Source: Borreliella andersonii
GTDB taxonomy: Bacteria > Spirochaetota > Spirochaetia > Borreliales > Borreliaceae
Reading direction: 5' to 3'
DNA: 64,000 bases
NCBI RefSeq assembly: GCF_032595875.1
Contig: NZ_CP132457.1
Location: 62,001 to 126,000 of the forward strand
Shown: positions 1 to 7,985 of the stretch, one piece after another
Position numbering within the stretch: position 1 is the stretch's first letter
How the letters are laid out: the number at the start of each line of letters is the position of its first letter
Notes under the pieces: model-generated
What the model was told of the DNA's origin: nothing
Database searches by the model: none
The model's input: the letters and a program-made list of their open reading frames with translations, nothing else
Translations under genes and position numbers: made by a program

Positions 1-801
1 AAAAAATTAACAAAAGAAAAAAAGAAATTCATAATAGCAACAGGAAGAAGTAAAAATGAAATCATTCAAATTACAAAAAACACAGATCAACTGCAAGTTT
101 CATTTTTCATTACATTAAACGGAGCAAAAGTTTACAACCAAGAATGGAAATTAATAAAAAGTCATAATTTGTCTGCTGAAGTAGTAAAGAAAATTTTAAA
201 TTTAAGAGACGAGAAATTTAGCCATATACCTCATTTTTTACATAAAGCAGATCAAAACGACGATCAATTAAATATTGACATAAAGACTAAAATTGCAATT
301 GATCAATGCAAAAAATTGCAAAAAGAATCCAATATCTTCAGACATGAAATAGTAAGTCCAATTAATAAAATTCAAGAAATTAAAGACTTTAACGAGCTTA
401 AAAATTTTGAAAATGTTGCAAAAATAATACTAGCTGGCAAAGAAGAAAGCTTAATAGAATATGAAGCAATGATTTTAGAGAAATACAAAGGGGAAATAAA
501 TGCATACCTTTCTACTCCAAATTCACTAGAAATCGTAGATCATAAAGTCTCCAAAGGCAATGCATTAAAAGAAGTTCTTAAAACTATAAATATTGATTTA
601 AGTGAAACCATAGCTTTTGGAGATGGATTTAATGATACTGATATGCTAGAGAATGTAAAAAAGGGATTAATAATGGGAAATGCAAATTATAGATTAAAAG
701 CAATGCTTCCTTACTTAGAAGTAATAGGAACAAACGATGAAGAAGCTGTTGCAAACTACATTAATGAAAATGTCTTAGAAGAACCTATTCAGGAGGAATA
801 A
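1..801 (+). CDS. HAD-superfamily Cof-type phosphatase, 5' end outside the window
   Basis: The frame is open from base 1, so the gene begins before the window; the TTG at 169 is only an internal codon. The visible part reads IIATGRS near its start, which fits HAD motif II (S/T after a hydrophobic strand). It then has a cap region, a motif III lysine in VSKGNAL, and motif IV in AFGDGFNDTDML, the Mg-binding acidic loop. This arrangement is typical of Cof/YidA-like sugar-phosphate or nucleotide-sugar phosphatases. The substrate cannot be read from the sequence. The nucleophile DxD motif lies off the window. An AGGAGG ribosome-binding site for the next gene sits inside the last codons, and the next ATG follows the stop directly, so the two are co-translated. 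Confidence 0.85.
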   Translation, partial: KKLTKEKKKFIIATGRSKNEIIQITKNTDQLQVSFFITLNGAKVYNQEWKLIKSHNLSAEVVKKILNLRDEKFSHIPHFLHKADQNDDQLNIDIKTKIAIDQCKKLQKESNIFRHEIVSPINKIQEIKDFNELKNFENVAKIILAGKEESLIEYEAMILEKYKGEINAYLSTPNSLEIVDHKVSKGNALKEVLKTINIDLSETIAFGDGFNDTDMLENVKKGLIMGNANYRLKAMLPYLEVIGTNDEEAVANYINENVLEEPIQEE

Positions 802-2040
802 ATGGAGAAGGATTTAATAAAATATGCAGAGCTTATAATTTTAAAGGGAATTAATTTACAAAAAAATCAATGTGTTTTAATTCAAGGTTCAATCGACAAT
901 TATAATTTTTTGAAAATATTAGCAAAAAAAGCTTATGAACATGGAGCCAAGTATGTCAAGCTAAATATTAAAGACATTGATATTTTAAAATCAAGATTAA
1001 AATTTTCACAAGAAGAAAGCTTGAAATTCATTCCAAATACCGAAAAGAGCTTTTTAGAAGAAATGGTTCAAGATAAATGGGCAAGAATAAACGTCGACGA
1101 TACAGAAAATTTTGAAGACCTAAAAGAAAGCATTGGTCAAAAAATATCAATTTATCAAAAAGCCTTAAATCTGGCAAGCAAAACCTTATCACAAGCAATA
1201 ATGAGTAATGAAATAGCTTGGTGCGTTGTTTGTGCACCAGGTCCAAAATGGGCTTCCAAAGTTTTAAACAAAAAAGAAGGAAATCAAACTTTAGAAGAAT
1301 TTTTTAAAATACAAAAGAAAATATTATTACTTGACAATGAAAATCCAATAAAAAGTTGGGAATCCCATGGGGAAAAACTTCATAAAAGATGCAAAACATT
1401 AAATGAACTTAACCTGGAAAAGATAATTTTTAAAACTGAAAAAACAAATTTGGAAGTATATCTGCTTGAAACTTCCCTATGGACAGGTGGAAGCGAAAAA
1501 GTCAAAGGAACAGAAATAGAATTCAATGCCAATATGCCAACAGAAGAGGTTTTTACAACTCCAAACTATAAAAAAACAAAAGGCATTGTTTACGCCACCC
1601 GCCCTGTCATGATTCTTGAAACACTAATATCTGGAATGTGGTTAAAATTTGAAAATGGGAAAGTTGTTGACTTTGGCTGTGATAACGAGAAGCAAAAAGA
1701 AATATTAAAATCACACATTGAAACCGATATTCAAGCAAAATATATAGGAGAAGTAGCATTAGTTGACAGTAGTTCTCCTATTTATCAAAGCAATCTTATT
1801 TTTTACAGCACATTATATGATGAAAATGCAAGTTGCCACATAGCACTAGGAGCTGCATATCCATCTTGTTTAAGCAATGAAGAAGATTTAAAAACCGATG
1901 CCGATAAACTAACTTACGGATGTAACGTTTCATTAATACATACAGATTTAATGATTGGAAGCGATGACTTAAATGTCATTGGTGTAGACAAAAATGGCAA
2001 AGAATACACAATCATAAAAGCTGGTAAATTTGCAATATAA
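802..2040 (+). CDS. M29-family metallo-aminopeptidase (aminopeptidase II / AmpS type)
   Basis: The 412-residue length is normal for family M29 (thermophilic aminopeptidases), cytosolic enzymes that remove N-terminal residues using two metal ions. Expected metal-ligand blocks are visible in order: Glu in MPTEEVFTTP, Glu in IGEVALVD, His in SCHIALGAAYPSC, and His and Asp in LIHTDLMIG near the C-terminus. The start is set by AGGAGG eight bases upstream. The gene sits directly behind the HAD phosphatase and is followed after 14 bases by the DUF212 gene, suggesting one operon. In a peptide-scavenging spirochaete its likely role is finishing off imported peptides; that is inference. Confidence 0.93.
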   Translation: MEKDLIKYAELIILKGINLQKNQCVLIQGSIDNYNFLKILAKKAYEHGAKYVKLNIKDIDILKSRLKFSQEESLKFIPNTEKSFLEEMVQDKWARINVDDTENFEDLKESIGQKISIYQKALNLASKTLSQAIMSNEIAWCVVCAPGPKWASKVLNKKEGNQTLEEFFKIQKKILLLDNENPIKSWESHGEKLHKRCKTLNELNLEKIIFKTEKTNLEVYLLETSLWTGGSEKVKGTEIEFNANMPTEEVFTTPNYKKTKGIVYATRPVMILETLISGMWLKFENGKVVDFGCDNEKQKEILKSHIETDIQAKYIGEVALVDSSSPIYQSNLIFYSTLYDENASCHIALGAAYPSCLSNEEDLKTDADKLTYGCNVSLIHTDLMIGSDDLNVIGVDKNGKEYTIIKAGKFAI

Positions 2041-2054
2041 AAGGGGGCTTAATA

Positions 2055-2516
2055 ATGATAAGGGCATTGCTTACCAATGATCTTTTTTTATCTTGTCTTA
2101 TATCGGGAATTTCTGCTCAAGTGATTAAATATGGTATCCAAACCGTAAAAACAAGAAAATTAAAACTAACTCCAGCACATCTTTTAAAAAAAATCTTTCT
2201 AGAAACAGGAGGCATGCCAAGTAGTCATTCGTCAACAGTCACTGCTCTTTCAACCTCAATCGCACTAACTGAAGGAATAGATACAAATTTTATAATAGCT
2301 CTTGCATTTGCCCTTATTACAATAAGAGATTCTTTCGGCGTAAGATATATGTCTGGAGTTCAAGCAGAATATTTGAATGCACTATCAGAAAAATTAAAAA
2401 AAGAAATAAAAATTGACACAGCAAAAATAAAAGTGGTCAAAGGACACAAAAAGAAAGAAGTTCTAACCGGCATAATAATAGGAATAGCCTCTGCATATAT
2501 TGTATGCTATTTTTAG
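2055..2516 (+). CDS. DUF212 / divergent PAP2 family membrane protein
   Basis: A small 153-residue membrane protein with three or four hydrophobic segments. The family signature is clear: MPSSHSSTVTAL, resembling the phosphatase SxxxH motif of PAP2 enzymes, and RDSFGVRYMSGVQA, equivalent to the family's DAxGVRRxxGxQA block. A GGGGG-type ribosome-binding site precedes the ATG. DUF212 proteins are annotated as acid phosphatase/vanadium-dependent haloperoxidase-related, but their substrate is not established. A lipid-phosphate phosphatase role in the inner membrane is possible. Confidence 0.88.
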   Translation: MIRALLTNDLFLSCLISGISAQVIKYGIQTVKTRKLKLTPAHLLKKIFLETGGMPSSHSSTVTALSTSIALTEGIDTNFIIALAFALITIRDSFGVRYMSGVQAEYLNALSEKLKKEIKIDTAKIKVVKGHKKKEVLTGIIIGIASAYIVCYF

Positions 2517-2536
2517 CATAGGAAAAAAAATAAATA

Positions 2537-4009
2537 ATGCGTTTTTTAGGTTTTTTATATTTAATTACAACAATGCCACTTATCAATTCTTGCGATGTAG
2601 CTCAATTTGGAGACTACAAACCTTTATACTTTGAAAATGAAAATGATCTAAAAACTGCCAATAAATATATAAATTCACTAGGATACAAAACAATCACAGA
2701 ATACACAACAAAAATTGACATTTTAGACTTTCCCGAAAATAAAAAAATTACAATAAATGAAATAAATAAACTTAATAATCTTGATCTGAGAAAAAATATA
2801 TTTTTAAACAAACTCTCTAATCTTTTCAACATAGAACACAAAAAAATTCTTTACGTTGAAAACAGGTTCAAAACTATAAATTTTAAAAAACTAAAAAAAG
2901 AACTCAATATTAATAATGCCGACATACATTCTCTTGACCACAAAACAAAAATCAATTTTATTTCAAGCACAATATTTTTAATCATAATAATTTTATTAAT
3001 TTTTTTAGACTCAACAAACTTTATATTTACTTTAATTTTTCTATTAATTTCATCTCTTACCTTTATGATAAGTAAAGAAATAATGTATTTTTATCCATTT
3101 ACAATTCTTTCTTATTTGTTATTTTCAATAATCAGCAATTTTAACAAAAATTACAATAAAATATATTTAAAAGAAATAAATTTTTTAACACTAATGGCAA
3201 AAATAAAACACTTATTGTTTTTATTTATATTCACAACTCTATATTTCATTACAATCACAACCTTTTTTACTGCAAATATTGATCCCACTTTCATCGCATT
3301 TGTTGCAATACCAACCCTTTGCATTTTCTTAATTTTCAGCTGGATTAAAACAGAAAGCAATTTTAAAGATACTTTCTTATTCCCAATCGAGATTAAAGAG
3401 AAAAAAATAAAAGAAAAAAAAGCCTTGAAATCAAAAATAATAATACATCTATTGTTATTTACACTAGCATTAATTCCATTTGCTTATTCAAGCTATATAC
3501 TAAATTCTCATGAAAACATTAACTACCTTTACAGTAAAAAATTAAATTACTTTGATTATTTAAATCCTAATAATATTTACATAATGCTAGGATACAATAA
3601 AGACATACCTAACATCATAGGATACCTGTCCCACATTCTTTATCAAAACGAACTAAGATACAATATTACAGCTAAATATGGAAAAATTCCTAAAGATATA
3701 AAAGAAAATTACTTTGAAATTAAAAACGACAAAATAGAAATTAATCCTAAAACTGTTTACGAAGTAGATAAATCACTTATTGATGAAATTCTTAAACAAG
3801 ATCTTGCAAGTCTGTTTTTAAAAAATAAAAATCCAATACTAATATATAAAGAAAACAAGAATAATATCAACACAGATAAAAAAAATTACAAAATACTTTT
3901 CTTTTTCTCTTTGCCCTTCTTTGTATTGTTATTCCTATTTAAAGCAATAAGATTTACAATTCTTTTAAACATAAATGAAAAAACCTATAAAAAATATATT
4001 CAAGGATAA
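2537..4009 (+). CDS. Polytopic membrane protein, first gene of the Rnf-like cluster (function unknown)
   Basis: 490 residues. The N-terminus is hydrophobic and ends in LINSC, which could be a lipobox or simply a signal anchor. Residues about 20-135 form a Lys/Asn-rich soluble domain. Several membrane spans follow (about 140-270), then a charged loop, one more span near 305, a second extracytoplasmic domain at about 325-455, and a final span before a basic tail. I do not recognise a known family. The gene ends 7 bases before the RnfC/RnfD-like gene and is probably its partner; it sits where other organisms place further Rnf subunits, but I see no RnfG flavin-attachment (SGAT) motif or RnfB cysteine motif in it. 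Confidence 0.8.
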   Translation: MRFLGFLYLITTMPLINSCDVAQFGDYKPLYFENENDLKTANKYINSLGYKTITEYTTKIDILDFPENKKITINEINKLNNLDLRKNIFLNKLSNLFNIEHKKILYVENRFKTINFKKLKKELNINNADIHSLDHKTKINFISSTIFLIIIILLIFLDSTNFIFTLIFLLISSLTFMISKEIMYFYPFTILSYLLFSIISNFNKNYNKIYLKEINFLTLMAKIKHLLFLFIFTTLYFITITTFFTANIDPTFIAFVAIPTLCIFLIFSWIKTESNFKDTFLFPIEIKEKKIKEKKALKSKIIIHLLLFTLALIPFAYSSYILNSHENINYLYSKKLNYFDYLNPNNIYIMLGYNKDIPNIIGYLSHILYQNELRYNITAKYGKIPKDIKENYFEIKNDKIEINPKTVYEVDKSLIDEILKQDLASLFLKNKNPILIYKENKNNINTDKKNYKILFFFSLPFFVLLFLFKAIRFTILLNINEKTYKKYIQG

Positions 4010-4016
4010 ATAGATA

Positions 4017-6335
4017 ATGCTAGACTTAGAAAAAGTAAAAACAATTTTTAAAAAATATAATAAATACGATGTAAACATTAACGAAATTCAAATACCTGAG
4101 TATGCCCTAATACCCCTTGAAACAGAAAATTCAAAATCCATAATATACATAATTGAAAAGCAAAAAATAGAAGAAAATCAAATTTTATCTAAAAACTCAA
4201 ACATAGAGCTATACACATACTCTCCAATATCTGGAATAGTAGAAAAAATATACACGGCCAATTTTCCAGATGGAAAAAATTTAAAATCAGCATTAATTAA
4301 ATTTCAAGGAAAAATAAAAACCGAAAAAACACCAATTGAAGAGGGGATCTCAAGAGAAAAAACCTTGGAAAAATTAATTCAACTGGGAATTCCTTGGTTT
4401 AACGAAAATTCTTTATTTCAATTTATAAACAAATGTAAAAAAATAGACAAAATGATTTTATTAACAAACGGAAAAGATGCATTTACAAATATTTCAGAAG
4501 CACTGATGGTAGAAAAATTAGAAGAAATTTTTTCAGGATTTCAAATAATCGACAAAATATTTAAATTCAAAGAAATAATAATAATATCAAATAAAAACAA
4601 ACTTAAAAAAGAATTCAAAAAATTGAGTATTTTTAAAAACAGAAAAATAAAAATTAAATCTTTAGAAAATGCATATCCTTATACAAATCACGAAATGATA
4701 ATGCACTTTCTATACAATAATAAAAATACAAAAGATGATATAAACCCCCACAATAATATTTTATTAGCAAATATTGAAGATCTATACAATGCAAATCTTG
4801 TCATAAAAAATAACAACCCTTATAAGGAAAAATTTGTAGCTATAAATGGAAATAAACAAGTAAAAAGCAAAATACTGAAAGTAAAAATTGGAACCTCCTT
4901 CAGCCAGCTGATAAATGAGAAAATTGATACAAAAAAATATGAAATTTTTTTAAACAACCCGGCCAATAAAATAAAAATCAATACATTAAACATACCAATA
5001 ACAAGAGATATTTATAGCCTTACCATATTAAAGAAAAAGTCAATATATGACAAAATTAAGACATTCTTTATTTCTAGTTTTTCACCATTGCAAATGGAAA
5101 ATATTATTTTTTCATTCTTTAAAAATGAAAAAATAAATAATAACAGCAAATTAAAAATATTTAATTATACAGACAAAGAAGTAGCAGAAGAAATAAATAA
5201 GGTTCAAAAAGAAATTAAAGGCAAAATTCTAAATGAAAGCCTAACAAATGAAGTAATATACACTGAAAACAATTTAAAAGATATATACTTTGCCATCATG
5301 CTATCACTATCACCTAGCCTAATATTTTCTTTTCTAAATAACACAAAATTCATGACAGACACTTTGCTGTTAATATTTATTAGTGTAGCAGTCTATATAC
5401 CTATAATGCTAAAAATTAATTACAAATGTTTGTCTTTTTTTGTTTACTCCGCCTTAATGATGAGCATTATATTGCCTTTGGATTTAGAAATTGTACTAAA
5501 AACAACCTCCTTATTATTTACTTTTTTAGCATTCTTTTACTTTTCCAGACTATCAGCATTTTTAGCAAACCCTATATTAATCTCTTTTATGTTTTTTGTA
5601 TTAAATTTCCCAGTAAGTTTTAAGCAAACCTATCAAGAGGAACTTAAAAAATCAAATTCAATAATTCCAACCTGGAATGAAATAATTGAAACAAATCCAA
5701 ACATAAAAAATTTAAAAAGTTTAAATACCTTGACAAGATATGAAAATAAAAAAATAGATGCAATTGAAAACTTTGTAAATCAAAACATTTTTTCTGCTTT
5801 TAATATAATTGTCACAAGATTTCATATTGAAAGTCTTTTGGGAATTAATAATGAAAAAAAAATATCTCCTATCTTGCTTTATTTTGGACTCTTATTAATA
5901 CTTGGTAAATATATAATCAACAAATTAATACCATTATCATTTTATATAAGCCTAATGACAATCTCATATATAGCAAATAATATAGGAATGCTAAGCCACA
6001 TCAGTTCCGACATGTTAACATTACTCATTTCCCCAATTCCAATGCTGTTAATATTTACAATGGCAACAGAATTGCAAATAACACCTCACTTTAAATTTGA
6101 ACAAATACTCTACGGATCAATATTGGCATTTATATACTTTTTGACATTAAGCTATATTCCTTTTGAAACTTTATCGATCATAATATCTATTTTTATCTTA
6201 CAAACAAGCTCAAACTTAATAAAAAAATATAGTTTAACCTTCAAAATTAAAAAAATAATACATGTTTTGAAAACAAATAAAGAAAAGGCACTCAAAGCCT
6301 CTCTTGAGAATGAAAAGGATATTATAAAATTATGA
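4017..6335 (+). CDS. RnfC-RnfD-like fusion protein lacking Fe-S cysteines and the flavin site
   Basis: 772 residues. By eye, residues 1-410 follow RnfC: a barrel-sandwich segment (YSPISGIVEKIY near 70), a Rossmann-like stretch beginning IQLGIPWFNENSLF where RnfC has its IxxxGIVGxGGAGFP loop, a YPYTNHEMIMHFLY block matching RnfC's YPxGxExQLI, then an SLBB-like region. Where RnfC carries two CxxCxxCxxxCP motifs (about 350-405) the helices remain (SFSPLQMENIIFSF, VAEEINKVQKEI) but no cysteine is left. Residues 415-760 follow RnfD: FLANPILISFMFFVLNFPVSF matches RnfD's FNPAxxGYxxLLxSFPV, and FTMATELQITPHFK matches FFxATDPVTSP. The covalent-FMN threonine motif (S-x-A-T) reads FSAFNII. The assignment is inference from pattern matching; the gene is usually called hypothetical. 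Confidence 0.6.
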   Translation: MLDLEKVKTIFKKYNKYDVNINEIQIPEYALIPLETENSKSIIYIIEKQKIEENQILSKNSNIELYTYSPISGIVEKIYTANFPDGKNLKSALIKFQGKIKTEKTPIEEGISREKTLEKLIQLGIPWFNENSLFQFINKCKKIDKMILLTNGKDAFTNISEALMVEKLEEIFSGFQIIDKIFKFKEIIIISNKNKLKKEFKKLSIFKNRKIKIKSLENAYPYTNHEMIMHFLYNNKNTKDDINPHNNILLANIEDLYNANLVIKNNNPYKEKFVAINGNKQVKSKILKVKIGTSFSQLINEKIDTKKYEIFLNNPANKIKINTLNIPITRDIYSLTILKKKSIYDKIKTFFISSFSPLQMENIIFSFFKNEKINNNSKLKIFNYTDKEVAEEINKVQKEIKGKILNESLTNEVIYTENNLKDIYFAIMLSLSPSLIFSFLNNTKFMTDTLLLIFISVAVYIPIMLKINYKCLSFFVYSALMMSIILPLDLEIVLKTTSLLFTFLAFFYFSRLSAFLANPILISFMFFVLNFPVSFKQTYQEELKKSNSIIPTWNEIIETNPNIKNLKSLNTLTRYENKKIDAIENFVNQNIFSAFNIIVTRFHIESLLGINNEKKISPILLYFGLLLILGKYIINKLIPLSFYISLMTISYIANNIGMLSHISSDMLTLLISPIPMLLIFTMATELQITPHFKFEQILYGSILAFIYFLTLSYIPFETLSIIISIFILQTSSNLIKKYSLTFKIKKIIHVLKTNKEKALKASLENEKDIIKL

Positions 6336-6892
6336 CTAATAATTTTATAACATACTTGATTATTAACAACTTAACCTTAATACACTTTATTGGATTTGAG
6401 GACATAAAAATAAAAAACAATATAATCCTAATAAAAAGGTATGTCATAATAACAATTACTTCTTTATTAATATATTCAACATCGTTTTATCTATATAAAC
6501 TGTTAGCAAGGAATAATTTACTGTTCTTAATACCAATTTTTTATGTAATTTTAATTTACGTGTTGATATTATCATTTAACGTATTAAATGACATATTTAT
6601 TGTTTACAACAAAAAATCAAACTACTCAAACGATTTTATGCTTTCAAATAGCAGCTTAATTGCAATAACATTTTTTGCACTTGATAAGAACAACGGATTT
6701 TTTGAAGGACTAGAAATACTTATTCTGTCTTCACTTAGCATACTAATAGCTTTAATGTTAATAACATCAATAAAAAAACACTTTGATAACAGCCCTAAAG
6801 TCAATATATTGAAAAACGAACCAATATATTTCTTTATAATGTTTATTTTATCTTTAATTCCAAATATAATTATATTAATATACAATCAATAA
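6332..6892 (+). CDS. RnfA/RnfE-like membrane subunit
   Basis: 186 residues, six hydrophobic spans, overlapping the previous gene by four bases (ATGA). The start YLIINNLTLIHFIGFEDIKIKN lines up with RnfA's [20 protein letters not shown]. The middle (SNSSLIAITFFALDKNNGFFEGL) lines up with TTNCAVLGVALLN. The tail (ITSIKKHFDNSPKV) lines up with the FAAIRERL segment before the last span. Length and topology are also those of RnfA/RnfE/NqrD/NqrE. The cysteines of the canonical family (LGLCPF and TTNCAV) are replaced here by residues without sulphur. Only one member of the usual RnfA+RnfE pair is present locally. This is an inference by eye; a profile search would decide it. Confidence 0.58.
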   Translation: MTNNFITYLIINNLTLIHFIGFEDIKIKNNIILIKRYVIITITSLLIYSTSFYLYKLLARNNLLFLIPIFYVILIYVLILSFNVLNDIFIVYNKKSNYSNDFMLSNSSLIAITFFALDKNNGFFEGLEILILSSLSILIALMLITSIKKHFDNSPKVNILKNEPIYFFIMFILSLIPNIIILIYNQ

Positions 6893-6907
6893 TAGCGAGA
6901 AATAAAA

Positions 6908-7985
6908 ATGAAAGAAAAAATACATACATTGCTTAAACAAGCCGAAGACATTTGGAGGAAGCTTTGACAAAAATGAAATTCAAACTAAAATCGCAAAATA
7001 CGAAAAAGAAATAAACCAGAAAAATTTTTGGAATAATCCTAAAAGAGCTCAAGAAGTAATCAAGGCTCAAAGCATCTTAAAAAACAAAATTGATCCATGG
7101 GAGGAGCTAATAAATAAAATAAAAGACTTAAGCGATTTTTACGAAATTGCCGAAAATGAAAAAGATATTAGCGGTTTGGAAATCGAATTTAATGCACTTG
7201 AAAAACAATACAAAGATTTACTCACAATTTCTTACTTTAAAGAAGAGCTTGACGCAAACAACGCTTTTTTAACTATTCATTCTGGAGCTGGGGGCACTGA
7301 AGCATGCGACTGGGTTGTAATGCTTTACAGAATGTATTCAAGATATGCCGAAAGAAAAAAATACAAAACAGAACTTATTGATTTGCTTGAAGCAGAAGGT
7401 GGAATTAAATCTGTTACAATAGAAATCAAAGGCGAGTATGCTTATGGGCTATTAAAAAGTGAAGTCGGAATACATCGTCTTATAAGAATTTCTCCTTTTG
7501 ATGCTGCTAAAAAAAGACATACCTCTTTTGCATCAGTATTTGTTGACCCTGTTATTGATGACAAAATAGAAATAATAATTAAACCAGAAGATATAAGAGT
7601 TGATACATACAGAGCATCGGGAGCCGGAGGACAACACGTCAATAAAACATCTTCTGCTGTAAGAATAACTCATATTGAAACAGGAATAGTAACTCAATCT
7701 CAAAGCGACAGAAGCCAGCACAAAAATAAAGACTTAGCAATGAAAGTTTTAAAATCAAAGCTTTACGAATACTACAAGAACAAAGAAGATGAAAAAAACA
7801 AATCCAAACAAGACACAAAAAAAGAAATTTCTTGGGGCAACCAAATAAGATCTTACGTATTTCAACCTTACAATTTGGTAAAAGATCACAGAACAAAATT
7901 TGAAAATTCAAACACCACTTCGGTTATGGATGGCAATATAGACAATTTCATAGAAGAGTATCTAAAATGGAAAAGTTTAAACTAG
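6908..7985 (+). CDS. prfB: Peptide chain release factor 2 (programmed +1 frameshift)
   Basis: RF2 ends translation at UGA and UAA stops. The gene is in two frames. ATG at 6908 opens a 19-codon frame ending in CTT TGA at 6962-6967; shifting +1 gives GAC at 6966 and an open frame to 7985. The joined protein is 358 residues, normal for RF2. The stop-recognition tripeptide SPF is in RISPFDAAKKRH, and the catalytic GGQ is in GAGGQHVNKT. The first frame contains the classic autoregulatory site: a Shine-Dalgarno-like GGAGG just before CTT TGA C, so low RF2 lets ribosomes pause and slip. It follows the Rnf-like genes by 15 bases and overlaps the next gene's start. Confidence 0.96.
6954..6968 (+). promoter_or_regulatory. 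RF2 programmed +1 frameshift site
   Basis: The bases GGAGGAAGCTTTGAC contain an internal Shine-Dalgarno-like GGAGG, a slippery CTT codon and an in-frame UGA followed by C. This is the same design as the E. coli RF2 site (SD, CUU UGA C), with the SD three bases before CTT. UGA is the stop read by RF2 itself, which gives feedback control. Confidence 0.95.

Noticed and set aside
169..801. HAD gene start at TTG 169
   Set aside because: The frame is open to base 1 and encodes HAD motif II there, so the true start is outside the window.
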